Below, in pieces: positions 56,433-64,000 of a stretch of DNA of 64,000 nucleotides. Position 1 is the stretch's first letter. The number at the start of each line of letters is the position of its first letter. The position numbers and the translations under genes were made by a program. The notes below the pieces were generated by a model. The model had not been told where the DNA came from. It did not search any database and saw only the letters and a program-made list of their open reading frames with translations. The stretch comes from G963664935 sp963664935 (lineage in GTDB: Bacteria; Pseudomonadota; Gammaproteobacteria; Methylococcales; G963664935). The stretch spans positions 930,001 through 994,000 of the forward strand of contig CAXXSE010000007.1 in the NCBI GenBank assembly GCA_963664935.2, given 5' to 3'.

Positions 56433-56828
56433 TCAATCCGGTCTCACCGCCAAGCGCCCACTACCCAAACAAGCAATCGCCAGACTGCCGAATAAATAAA
56501 AGGCCTGCAATTCCAAAGTCCAGCCGCCGTGTTGGCCGAGGTCAAGGAGTTCGCTTCGGTGTACCAGGCCGATGGCAACGACCAGGGTGAGGGCGGTGAT
56601 CAAACTTGCGAACCGGGTGCGGTAACCGAGGATTAACATCAGGGGGGCAATGATTTCTCCAGCATAGACACCATAAGCGATGAAGGCCGGTAAGTCTACA
56701 GCGGTGAGTTGCTTGCCGATTAAGGCGATACTACCGGGGTTATTGAGTTTGGCAACGCCGTGAAAAAGCATCAAAATACCGACAGTTAAGCGTAGGATCA
56801 GTTTGCCCAGTGCGTCCAGTTTGAACAT
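56433..56828 (-). CDS. DoxX-family membrane protein
   Basis: 131 residues, four helices: ILRLTVGILMLFHGVAKL with the typical G-KL motif, then AYGVYAGEIIAPLMLILGY. The DoxX family includes uncharacterised quinone-linked membrane proteins. No cofactor or partner is suggested here. Confidence 0.85.
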   Translation of the reverse strand: MFKLDALGKLILRLTVGILMLFHGVAKLNNPGSIALIGKQLTAVDLPAFIAYGVYAGEIIAPLMLILGYRTRFASLITALTLVVAIGLVHRSELLDLGQHGGWTLELQAFYLFGSLAIACLGSGRLAVRPD

Positions 56829-56844
56829 GATTGTTTCTGTATAA

Positions 56845-56894
56845 AAATGAATGGGTCGAGAATATTAGACTTCCTATTTTCGGACAACCTCCTA
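56845..56894 (+). repeat. dispersed repeat R1, divergent copy
   Basis: Ends ttcctattttcggacaacct then cctaa, matching the R1 right half; the left half is poorly conserved. It lies just upstream of doxX on the minus strand. Confidence 0.45.
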
Positions 56895-56929
56895 AAGACA
56901 AACAACATCGCATCCAATAACATTCTTGG

Positions 56930-57241
56930 CTAATTTAACCAATTTTTATCGAAGCTGTAGAACTTTTTGTATTGTTGGCTGGCTGCTAAATGAAATGCGT
57001 CGGCAAAATCCGATCCTTGTACATGCCAAGCAATCGTCTGCGCAAGAAGTGCGGGGTGATTAATATGAATATTGGCTAAGCCAAACAGTTTGCTCAGGGC
57101 GGAGGCTATTTGCTCTGGTTTGAATTCGTAGGCAAATCTTAATACCCATTCGTTTTTAAAAAGGTTTAAGGCTTTTTTATATTGAATTGGATCGTCGTTC
57201 GTTAAAAAGCGAACAATGATGTTGGTATCAATCGCAATCAT
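56930..57241 (-). pseudogene. PIN-domain toxin with internal deletion
   Basis: From ATG 57241: MIAIDTNIIVRFLTNDDPIQ, then KKALNLFKNEWVLRFAYEFK. In the family about 20 residues including a Glu precede EWVLR; here they are missing in frame. The later Asp (GSDFADAFHL) and FDKNW remain. So the catalytic set is incomplete and the toxin is probably inactive. It overlaps the antitoxin gene by 14 bp. Confidence 0.75.
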
Positions 57242-57518
57242 GGAATTGCTCTTCAATGCCTTGAGCAACGGCTTTTTCCATTTCCTCAAGGGTTTTGGCC
57301 GTTCCCGTGTATTTAAGACATCCGGCTACTTCGTTGATATTCGATTTAGTAAATGGGGTTGTAGACTTTAAAAGTAAACCATCACCGGTATCTATCACGA
57401 TAAGTTCTTGTCCAACCTCCCAATGGTAAGCGGAACGAAAAGTTTTGGGAATGATGACTTGACCTTTGCTGGAAAGTTTAGTTGATTGCACAATATCATG
57501 ACTTTCTTGGTAAGACAT
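57228..57518 (-). CDS. AbrB/VapB-type antitoxin
   Basis: 96 residues. LSSKGQVIIPKTFRSAYHWEVGQELIV is the SpoVT/AbrB swapped-hairpin domain; ITKxx replaced by IVIDTGDGLLLK. It pairs with the PIN gene. Confidence 0.9.
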   Translation of the reverse strand: MSYQESHDIVQSTKLSSKGQVIIPKTFRSAYHWEVGQELIVIDTGDGLLLKSTTPFTKSNINEVAGCLKYTGTAKTLEEMEKAVAQGIEEQFHDCD

Positions 57519-57526
57519 TAGTAAGA

Positions 57527-57555
57527 ATATTAAGATTGCTTGTTTATATTGTCAA
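57527..57555 (-). promoter_or_regulatory. sigma70-type promoter of the AbrB-PIN operon
   Basis: On the minus strand TTGACA (57555-57550) and TAATAT (57532-57527) are 17 bp apart, directly before the start codon at 57518. The transcript leader would be very short. Confidence 0.55.
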
Positions 57556-57576
57556 TGGGGAAATAGATACATCTGG

Positions 57577-57630
57577 AAAATGGGTCAAAATTTGCTTTTC
57601 CGCGTTGGGTTCTCTATTGTGGACAACCTC
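57577..57630 (+). repeat. dispersed repeat R1, copy
   Basis: aaaatgggtcaaaatttgct, then tttccgcgttgggttctctat and ggacaacctc; aligns with the R1 copies at 10981 (complement) and 28261. Confidence 0.55.
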
Positions 57631-57735
57631 ATCGGTATTCATACTTAATGATTTTTCCGCTCATATATATAATTCGAATGTCCGCTCTATACTGAGTCGT
57701 ACAAATTTAACCAAACAAGTGCGAATAAAATTATA

Positions 57736-58560
57736 ATGATTGATTTCAAAACCATTTTGATACTGTTTTTTGTGTCATTGATTCCCCCACGCGTTTTCGC
57801 GTTGGATTTGTCCGATGGGCGGTGGGTTGATTTGACCCACGAGTTTTCGGACCGGACCATTTACTGGCCAACAGCCGATAGCTTTAAAAAAACCACCGTT
57901 TTCGAGGGGTTTAACGAGAAGGGTTATTTTTACAGTGCATACAATATTCACGCCGCCGAGCATGGTGGGACCCATTTGGATGCGCCCATTCATTTTTACC
58001 AAAACGGAAAAACCGTCGAACAAATTCCGATCAAGCAGTTGGTTGGCACCGCCCCCGTTATTGATATTTCTGAAAAAGCCAAAATTGACAGAGATTATCA
58101 GGTATCAGTACAAGACATTACCGAATGGGAAACAATCCATGGAAAACTTTCCGACGGGGCTATCGTGCTTTTCAACACTGGGTTTAGCCGGTATTGGCCG
58201 GATAAACTACGTTATTTGGGGACACTTGCAAGGGGCCAACAAGGTGTTAATGAACTCAGTTTTCCTGGAATTCATCCCAACGCGGCGCGTTTCCTAAGCG
58301 ACAAACGGAAGATTAAGGCTGTCGGACTGGATACGGCGAGCATCGATTTTGGAAAGTCAAAAGAGTTCAAGACCCATCAAATTCTCTTTAAAAAAAATAT
58401 TCTCGGGTTTGAAAACCTGAGCAATCTTGATCAGCTACCGGCAAAAGGAACAACCGTTTTTGCATTGCCGATGAAAATCAAAGGGGTAAGCGGCGCACCG
58501 CTGCGAATTGTCGCTTTTGTGCCTAATAAGGTATCTCGCAAAGATTACGGGAAAAAGTAG
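57736..58560 (+). CDS. cyclase-family (kynurenine formamidase-like) exported enzyme
   Basis: 274 residues with a signal peptide (IDFKTILILFFVSLIPPRVF). WVDLTHEFSDRTIYWP opens the fold; AAEHGGTHLDAPIHF is the metal-binding HxGTHxDxPxHF motif; AVGLDTASIDFGKS is a later conserved strand. Hydrolase of an amide or ester; substrate unknown. It appears intact. Confidence 0.9.
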   Translation: MIDFKTILILFFVSLIPPRVFALDLSDGRWVDLTHEFSDRTIYWPTADSFKKTTVFEGFNEKGYFYSAYNIHAAEHGGTHLDAPIHFYQNGKTVEQIPIKQLVGTAPVIDISEKAKIDRDYQVSVQDITEWETIHGKLSDGAIVLFNTGFSRYWPDKLRYLGTLARGQQGVNELSFPGIHPNAARFLSDKRKIKAVGLDTASIDFGKSKEFKTHQILFKKNILGFENLSNLDQLPAKGTTVFALPMKIKGVSGAPLRIVAFVPNKVSRKDYGKK

Positions 58561-59374
58561 ACAGATTTATTTATATCAGATTGATCTATTTCCGTTCTGT
58601 TCGGTCTTAGGACTACCCGGTCGTCGATGTTCTATCCGCCGACCAATTATTTTTTTAACCTCTTCTACATAGCGACCATTCCCCGATAGTTCGGTGTAGG
58701 TCACAACCACGAAAGGATCGGGTTATGATCGTAGAGAGTGTAATAACGTCAGTTTTGGGTACAGAGGATTTTGCGCGGTACGAGCAAAACCTGTATGAAA
58801 AATACCAGGACAGAGCGGAACGTGAATTGATCGCCCAGCTTAACGAGCTCCTGTCCAATGGCCCCCTTCCTCATGCTCTTGAAACAATGGAGTGCTCGAT
58901 GTGCTTGTCGTTTCCTCGAATACCGTGAAATAACGGTTCGACTGAAGTCTGTACAACCCTGGAAGGTGTTGTCGCCTGTTTTCCTACGAGAAGTCCAAAA
59001 GAAAATGCGGTCGATCCCCGAAACGACAACAAGGGGTATTACGACATCTTGGCCTTGAGATCTTTGGGATCATCAAACAGATCAGTCCCGCCCTCATTGA
59101 GATGTGTGTCTCCATGGCGGTTCTGTGTCCTTTTTTCGAGGTCGCGGCCCATGCCTTGCGTGGTTTGGAATCACGATGATTGAGCATCTTCTGCATAATA
59201 TCACTCAGCGATTTGCCAAAATAGCCAAATGCGTCAGGATCGAATGTCATGATGACGAGGTCTGGCAGAAACCTGGCCTTTTTGAACAAAACTTACCTTT
59301 GGATAGGGTATCCAAATTCCATGGATTACTTTCATGAATTGTAAAAACTAAAGAATGAAATATTACTGCATATT
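58561..59374. other. degenerate region, possible transposase remnant
   Basis: No intact gene. From ATG 58724 a frame gives TEDFARYEQNLYEKYQDRAE then LIAQLNELLSNGPLPHA, and different frames continue with EMCVSMAVLCPFFEVAAHAL, suggesting one gene broken by several frameshifts. It may be a transposase, but the family is not clear. It starts with acagatttatttata as does 7028-7042. Confidence 0.35.
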
Positions 59375-59449
59375 GTAACCGTTCACGGTTAACAGCTGAC
59401 GGCTTATGAAAGCTGGAGATATGAGGACCTATTCGTGCTACTTTGAACC
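59375..59449 (+). repeat. dispersed repeat R2, copy 2
   Basis: Shares gttcacggtt, aaagctggaga, tgagga and actttgaacc with 19138-19214. Confidence 0.5.
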
Positions 59450-59477
59450 GGAAATGGATTTTATCAAAGAAATAGGG

Positions 59478-59535
59478 AAATTAGGCTATTTCCTGCTTTT
59501 CCGCGGTAGCCTCTCTATGTTCGGATAGCCTCCTA
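59478..59535 (+). repeat. dispersed repeat R1, copy
   Basis: Contains gcttttccgcggtagcctct then ctatgttcggatagcctcctaa, closely matching the other R1 copies. Confidence 0.6.
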
Positions 59536-59551
59536 AAAGTGCCACTTTGAA

Positions 59552-59579
59552 CCGTAAACCGTAAACCGTAAACCGTTAA
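59552..59579 (+). repeat. 7-bp tandem repeat
   Basis: Four consecutive units of ccgtaaa (the last is ccgttaa). It resembles a multiplied piece of the R2 start, which also reads aaccgttcacgg/aaccgt. Confidence 0.55.
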
Positions 59580-59648
59580 CAGATACCAGAAAAGGATGCA
59601 AACCTGAATTCACTTGATATAATCAAAAGCTCAACTCCAAAACCGATA

Positions 59649-60062
59649 TTGAGAATGCAAAAAACCAACGTCGACGACCTATTGATTGAAATGATTACTC
59701 CCAAGGTCAAGGAGATAGAACAGCGATTTTCCCGTGGGGAAGGCTTAAGTAATGAAGATATCAATACTTTGTTACTCAAGTCACAATACAATCATATAAA
59801 CCACCTAGATAACCGGTTGGATGAGGTTGCGACAAGTGTAAAAGCTTTGTAGGCGAAGTTTCAAGGGCTGGAGGGGAAGTTTCAAGGTTTGGAAGGGAAA
59901 TTCGACTTGCTGAAAGCAGAAATCAATGGCCGATTAGATGCCTTTGAAAAAAATATCGAGCTAAAGATCGAACAGGCTATTAACACCAATATGCGGTGGT
60001 CGATAGGAATGATTGCGTTGATCGTGACAGTTCTAAAGTTGGCGGATATGTTTACGAAGTAA
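59649..60062 (+). pseudogene. coiled-coil protein with C-terminal helix, in-frame TAG
   Basis: From ATG 59655 or the codon at 59649: MQKTNVDDLLIEMITPKVKE, later LLKSQYNHINHLDNRLDEVA. A TAG at 59850 interrupts VKAL*AKFQGLEGKFQGLEG; a Gln would fit. The same frame then continues through a heptad-rich region to a hydrophobic helix (WSIGMIALIVTVLKLADMF). The shape resembles DUF1640-like coiled-coil membrane proteins. Function unknown. Confidence 0.6.
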
Positions 60063-60130
60063 TCCTGGGTAAAATGAAGGATGGCGGATTGTTATGGGCT
60101 TACAAGACGCGACCCCTTTTTTTCCAGGCT

Positions 60131-60200
60131 AGGCGCCGTATACGGACCCGTATGTACGGTGCTGTGGGAGGGGGCTACTTGAGTAGCCCCCTATCCAGAT
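60131..60200 (+). mobile_element. 3' fragment of a different group II intron
   Basis: aggcgccgtatacggaccc, tatgtacggtgctgtgggag and ggggctacttgagtagcccc correspond to domains V and VI; it ends ctatccagat. Domain V matches the layout at 62898-62935 but the sequence differs, so it is a separate intron. The upstream part is missing. Confidence 0.55.
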
Positions 60201-60232
60201 TAGACCTCGTATGCCCCAAACTAAAGTTGATT

Positions 60233-60868
60233 TCATTGTATTTCCTGATTAACCACAACCGGTTTCGTTACGTCCGCAATTGCTACAAACATACCACGAA
60301 GCTTCCCTGGACTAAACCCAGACCAGTTTTCACGTGTAGAAGGGTATATTGTATATAGTGAGCCTCTACCTCCAACTAAAGGACAATACCAATCAATTTT
60401 TGTTAGTCCATGGACGCCATAACGTAAACAGAATTCGAGCAAATCTATTACCTGCCTACTTGGTGCGAACTTCCAATCGGTAATATACAAAAGCAATACT
60501 ATTGGTCTGTTGGTCGATCCCTTATATTTATTTGCCTTTGTCTTTATTTTGGAAGCAACAGATTTAGAAAATTCATATATGTTATATGTAGACTTCGCTT
60601 TGTCATAGCCAGATTTTTCTAGCAAGGCCACTTCAGTCAACTCAAGATAACCAGTAATACCATCTAAAATACACTCAAAATCTAAATCATCCGTTTTATT
60701 CAAACTACCTAAACAAATATTAACACCTTGTCCTTGTGCGGCCTCAACATAATGATCAGCAATAAACTTTTCTATTTCTTCTTTTGCTTCTGGAAAGTCG
60801 ATAGATTCCGTCTCTAATCCTTTAAGATTTACTTGAGCTTGAGAAATTATTCCAGTAGGTTTTTTTCG
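60233..60868 (-). CDS. cassette-encoded protein of unknown function
   Basis: 211 residues from ATG 60868 (MRKKPTGIISQAQVNLKGLE); the frame extends further but into the intron. Features: ECILDGITGYLELTEVALLE and RPIVLLLYITDWKFAPSRQVIDLLEFCLR, suggesting a mixed alpha-beta fold like a nuclease or effector domain. No family recognised. It follows an attC-like site on the minus strand, so it is a cassette gene. Confidence 0.6.
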   Translation of the reverse strand, partial: RKKPTGIISQAQVNLKGLETESIDFPEAKEEIEKFIADHYVEAAQGQGVNICLGSLNKTDDLDFECILDGITGYLELTEVALLEKSGYDKAKSTYNIYEFSKSVASKIKTKANKYKGSTNRPIVLLLYITDWKFAPSRQVIDLLEFCLRYGVHGLTKIDWYCPLVGGRGSLYTIYPSTRENWSGFSPGKLRGMFVAIADVTKPVVVNQEIQ

Positions 60869-60936
60869 CATAACAATACAACATAAGTTTCCGTATTTGA
60901 TCAGAGGTCTAACGACCCAGCTTACGGGATTTTGTG

Positions 60937-62971
60937 GTGTGACTGGCATGGTAGTCAGCTAGCTGGTGAAAGTCCAGCCTTCACCCTGTGAGAAGGGAAG
61001 AAGTAGGCGAAAGCAAGGGTGCCCAAAGAAACTCTCAGTCTCTACCCAACAGGGAATCACGGTGATTGAGAGCCAATGCGGGATCGATCAGAAGCTCTAG
61101 CCAAATCGGTCACCTAAACGCAAGTGAACCTTCGTAAGGCGACAACACAGGGGTAAGGTGCCCGCGACCACCGGAGCCCAATATTCTCATCGTAATGTGT
61201 TGTTGTATTGAAGGTAGGTAGACCGAGAAACGGGTGACTATCTTACCCAGTGAAGGGCCGTCGGCTTTGGGTCGGAGTAACTGCGATTCTTTAAGCCCTA
61301 AGCGCTGCAGTAATGTAGGCGTTATGAACCGAGGGTCTACAGATGAAGCCATAGTAATCGTAAAGTTCGGTGCCGTTGAATTCAGGGTGACATGGATGAG
61401 GATAAAACATCGGATCAGCCACAGGATGTTGGCGGTGAAGGGCGGAACACGTAAGCGGCCATGGCCGTTGATTATAGACTGGTGGTCTGAGATCAGCCTT
61501 AAAGGAGCGATTCACTATTCGCGTCGTAAACAGTGAATGAATGGGTCGTGCGAGATTGACGAAAGACCACTACACAGAAGAGTGAAATGAACGAAAGTGA
61601 CCTATTGATCGAGGAACCAAGACTTTTCGATAATCTCAGCTCACAGGAATATTTGAGAGCTGGTTTTAAACAGGTGAAAAAGAACAAAGGCAAACCCGGC
61701 ATAGACGGCGTGAGCATAGCGGACTTTGAAACCCGTATAGACGAAGAGCTAAGCCAACTGCAACAGGAATTAACAGATTGGACTTACCAGCCATCGCCAG
61801 TCCGGCGAGTCGAGATACCCAAGCCCGGTGGCAAGGGTGTGCGATTGCTGGGTATACCGACGGTGCGGGATCGGGTGGTACAAGCCACCTTGAAAATGCT
61901 TCTGGAACCGATCTTCGAGCCCAACTTTTCACCGCACAGTTATGGTTTTCGTCCTGGACGAAGCCAACACCAAGCGGTACAAGCGGCCCAACGGATTGTC
62001 ACCAGCGGCAAGCCCTACGTGGTGGATATTGATTTATCAAAATTCTTTGATCGAATCCATCATGACCGACTGATCGCCCGAATGGGGCAGAGGATATCCG
62101 ACAAACGGATACTTCGCCTGATCGGGATCATGCTGCGATGCGGCGTCATGATTAATGGCGTTGTTAACCCCAGCCAGGAAGGCGCAGTGCAAGGTGGCCC
62201 AATAAGCCCCTTGCTCAGCAATATTGTTCTGGATGAACTGGATCAGGAATTGGAAAAACGTGGACTGGAGTTTTGCAGGTTTGCGGATGACTGTAACATT
62301 TTCGTGAAATCGCAAAAAGCGGCGGAGCGGGTGATGGAAAAGGTCAGCCAATTCATCGAAACAAAGCTCAAACTGAAAGTGAATCGGGACAAAAGCCAAG
62401 TGGCCAAATCCGATCAGGTCAAGTTCTTGGGTTTTACCGTGGTGAAGGGGACGATTGCGATCGCGCATAAAGCCCTGCAAATGGCCATGAGTAAAGTCAA
62501 AGCGCTGACCCCACGAGGCACGCATCAGACTCTGGGTACGACATTGGAAGTGATCAATCAATGGTATGTGGGCTGGTCAAGTTATTATGGTTTGACCTAT
62601 TATCCCTCGCAATTGAAGAAAATCGAAGCCCATATCAGGCGACGGTTACGGTCGCGGTTAGTGTCTCAACAAAAGAGGAAACGGCATCTGTATCGAAAAC
62701 TGATTAAACGGGGTGTACCGCCTAGGCATGCGGCCAAAACGGTATTTGCTAACGACAAACGATGGGTTCTCTCAAATGCGCGAGCAGTGACGCGAGCCTA
62801 TCCGAATAGTTGGTTCATCAATGTGATGGGGCAGGTGATACGGTCCGACCGAAAGTTGGCACATTGGTTTGAAGTTTCTCAATGGATACGTCTTGCGTGA
62901 GGAGCCGTGTACGGACCCGTACGCACGGTTCTGTGGGCAGACGGGAGCTGCGGGGCTCCCTCTGACCCGAT
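60937..62971 (+). mobile_element. group IIC-type intron, apparently intact
   Basis: Begins GTGTGACTGG, ends CTCTGACCCGAT (GUGYG...AY). 5' RNA domains lie at 60937-61580, then the reverse transcriptase, then a domain V hairpin (gagccgtgtacggacccgta ... cacggttct) at about 62900-62932 and domain VI. It inserted in an attC-like site, opposite in orientation to the cassette genes, as known for group IIC-attC introns. Confidence 0.85.
61587..62900 (+). CDS. ltrA: group II intron reverse transcriptase/maturase
   Basis: 437 residues. RT motifs GKPGIDGVSIADFE, RLLGIPTVRDRVVQ, GFRPGRSQHQAV, VDIDLSKFFDRI, GGPISPLLSNIVLDELD, FCRFADDCNIF (FADD catalytic), VKFLGFTV. The maturase domain (GIIM) has WYVGWSSYYGLTYYPSQLKK. 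No HNH endonuclease, as typical of class C. Intact. Confidence 0.94.
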   Translation: MNESDLLIEEPRLFDNLSSQEYLRAGFKQVKKNKGKPGIDGVSIADFETRIDEELSQLQQELTDWTYQPSPVRRVEIPKPGGKGVRLLGIPTVRDRVVQATLKMLLEPIFEPNFSPHSYGFRPGRSQHQAVQAAQRIVTSGKPYVVDIDLSKFFDRIHHDRLIARMGQRISDKRILRLIGIMLRCGVMINGVVNPSQEGAVQGGPISPLLSNIVLDELDQELEKRGLEFCRFADDCNIFVKSQKAAERVMEKVSQFIETKLKLKVNRDKSQVAKSDQVKFLGFTVVKGTIAIAHKALQMAMSKVKALTPRGTHQTLGTTLEVINQWYVGWSSYYGLTYYPSQLKKIEAHIRRRLRSRLVSQQKRKRHLYRKLIKRGVPPRHAAKTVFANDKRWVLSNARAVTRAYPNSWFINVMGQVIRSDRKLAHWFEVSQWIRLA

Positions 62972-63016
62972 AAGCGCAGCGGAACAAAATCCCGGTACAG
63001 CGCCTTGTTAGAGCTT

Positions 63017-63420
63017 TTACGGTAACTCAAAGTATTGTCTATGTCTATATATTTCTGACAATTGTTCATTTTTAAAATTAAGCTTTATCACATTAAAAAA
63101 TTCGCCTTCACCGTCTAGTAGTAAAGACCAATCATTATGCTTTTCTGTTTTATAAAAGTTCATTGGTGCTGGTGATATGGTTAACATGTCACCAGCACGT
63201 GTGCCATAAACCACATGGATTTTAAGACCTGATAGTTATTAATAGCTCTTACTATATCCGTATATGATTGTTCTTTTGTTGCACCAATAGTGAAGCCGTA
63301 TTTTGTACCAGATTTGATTGTGTCGTCAATGTATGACGCCCATAGGAAACCTATGTATAAAGCCATCAATATCAATGGTGCTGTAACGACATAAATGGCA
63401 ATTTTGAATTCCTTTTTCAT
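63017..63420 (-). pseudogene. membrane-anchored cassette protein, frameshifted
   Basis: From ATG 63420: MKKEFKIAIYVVTAPLILMA, an N-terminal anchor, then YGFTIGATKEQSYTDIVRAI and NNYQ. Near 63220 the frame changes; the continuing frame has GLKIHVVYGTRAGDMLTISP, then KHNDWSLLLDGEGEFFNVIK and ends at 63017. Total about 134 residues. No family recognised. The stop precedes the attC-like site by three bases. Confidence 0.6.
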
Positions 63421-63438
63421 GCTTATTATTTTATTAAC

Positions 63439-63507
63439 TCTAACATTGAGTCGGCAGGAACTTCCTAAGTCCTAACTTAGGAAGTTCCAACATATTGCTC
63501 ATTAACA
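63439..63507 (-). repeat. degenerate attC-like palindrome with perfect stem
   Basis: The core 63457-63488 is a perfect hairpin, GGAACTTCCTAAGT and ACTTAGGAAGTTCC around a four-base loop. Flanking ctaacattgag (left) and ctcatt (right) also pair. On the minus strand GTTAGAG lies just upstream of the cassette gene at 63420. A transcription terminator is an alternative. Confidence 0.45.
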
Positions 63508-63865
63508 TTTTGAAATCCTCATTTCTCAAGCCATTTTTCTTCGTTATTTCAAAAGACTATTGTGGTTTCGTAAGAAATCCATGGTTTCATGCAAACGTAA
63601 TATACAAGCATTTCATAAAAATTACATTTGATAAAATTACTTGGCCGATATACTGTGTAAGAATACAGAAACCAACAATGTCCACAGCAAATCGATCCTC
63701 CCCTTTTTTCGGAATTCAGGGAGACACAATACCCAACTATTTCAGAATCGCAAACAAATACCCGATTTTCAAATCAGTATGCAAAAAAGCCGATTCAAGA
63801 GTGGAAACCAATCCTAAATAACCAAGCATGGCGCGGAAACTAGTTTCGGCAGTAATCGGGTGAAA
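63508..63865. other. gene-free stretch
   Basis: An ORF on the plus strand (63495-63821) has no plausible ribosome site or family features. No repeat or RNA recognised. Confidence 0.45.
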
Positions 63866-64000
63866 TTACAGGGGCTCAGTGCCAATCAGGGCAACATCCA
63901 AACCGTCGACATCCAAAAACTTTCTGTCTGCCGTCATAAAACTAATCGGTTGTCCGACTTCCAACGCACACGCGGCTTGTATAGCATCCGGCGTTTTCAG
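63866..64000 (-). CDS. PIN-domain toxin, C-terminal end (partial)
   Basis: The minus strand frame, open to the window edge, reads LKTPDAIQAACALEVGQPIS, then FMTADRKFLDVDGLDVALIG, ending at 63866. This is the end of a VapC-type PIN domain, with Asp in TPDAIQ and in FMTADRKF. The rest lies outside the window. Confidence 0.75.
   Translation of the reverse strand: MKTPDAIQAACALEVGQPISFMTADRKFLDVDGLDVALIGTEPL

Larger units (their letters stand above)
60907..63014 (-). repeat. attC-like site interrupted by a group II intron
   Basis: With the intron (60937-62971) removed, + strand 60907-60936 (gtctaac ... ACGGGATTTTGT) pairs with 62972-63014 (ACAAAATCCCGGT ... gttagagc). On the minus strand the core is GTTAGAC, a full GTTRRRY match, at the end next to the downstream cassette gene. 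The upstream gene stops at 63017, three bases before it. Confidence 0.7.

Noticed and set aside
2677..59852. Alternative genetic code with TAA/TAG read as Gln
   Set aside because: dnaA, gyrB, lgt, cyclase and other intact genes end in TAA or TAG exactly where the family ends.
63495..63821. 108-codon plus-strand ORF
   Set aside because: No ribosome-binding site, starts in a palindrome, and composition looks non-coding.
1..64000. Prophage
   Set aside because: No capsid, tail, terminase, lysis or phage integrase genes were recognised.
1..64000. tRNA or rRNA genes
   Set aside because: No recognisable rRNA segment or tRNA cloverleaf sequence was noticed by eye; a dedicated search could still find one.

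Overview
The window looks like a gammaproteobacterial chromosome of moderate GC content. The rpmH-rnpA-yidC-mnmE block diverges from dnaA-dnaN-recF-gyrB, which is the classic gammaproteobacterial arrangement around the replication origin. Other supports are lexA-imuA-imuB, a TonB/ExbBD/DUF3450 operon, lgt-thyA-folA, apaH and mpl. Genus cannot be fixed from the sequence. The striking property is decay. Many genes carry in-frame stops, frameshifts, internal deletions or insertions, and the sequence is crowded with insertion sequences, RAYT-type transposases, group II introns, MITEs and toxin-antitoxin (TA) remnants.

Layout. 1-820: C-terminus of an RHS-family polymorphic toxin plus a candidate immunity protein. 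870-3970: a ParE remnant cut by a RAYT element with terminal inverted repeats, then an IS that interrupts a HEPN gene. 3960-9470: a decayed integron cassette array without an integrase. Its attC sites are invaded by group IIC-like introns on the opposite strand to the cassette genes; an Xre-RES TA pair lies between two copies of a 98-bp repeat. 9500-13900: lexA-imuA-imuB on the minus strand, split by an IS630-type element and a 30-bp-arm palindrome. 14-19 kb: a small membrane protein, a TPR lipoprotein, and an outer-membrane-factor/RND efflux remnant broken by an IS that itself contains a MITE. 19.2-24.2 kb: an intact TonB energy-transduction operon. 24-29 kb: a phosphoesterase, ispG, a BASS transporter, small genes and VapBC. 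29-30.2 kb: a second RAYT copy amid TA and IS110 fragments.

30.4-34.5 kb holds a family 9 glycosyltransferase, a Gfo/Idh/MocA oxidoreductase, a radical SAM enzyme and a heptose-1-phosphate adenylyltransferase-like protein; this is a candidate heptose-linked pathway. 34.7-52.1 kb is the replication-origin core and housekeeping region, mostly intact, but recF has an in-frame TAG and mpl a frameshift. It ends with a hybrid histidine kinase and a lone receiver protein.

52.4-58.6 kb is a TA archipelago (ParD, HicAB, two Phd-PIN pairs, AbrB-PIN) with palindromic operators, a TIR-protein remnant, DoxX and a cyclase-family enzyme. 58.6-64 kb is degenerate sequence followed by a second cassette remnant on the minus strand, with an intact group II intron inside an attC-like site and a PIN fragment at the edge. 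The two cassette remnants, both invaded by introns at attC sites and carrying possible HEPN defence genes, are the most distinctive content.
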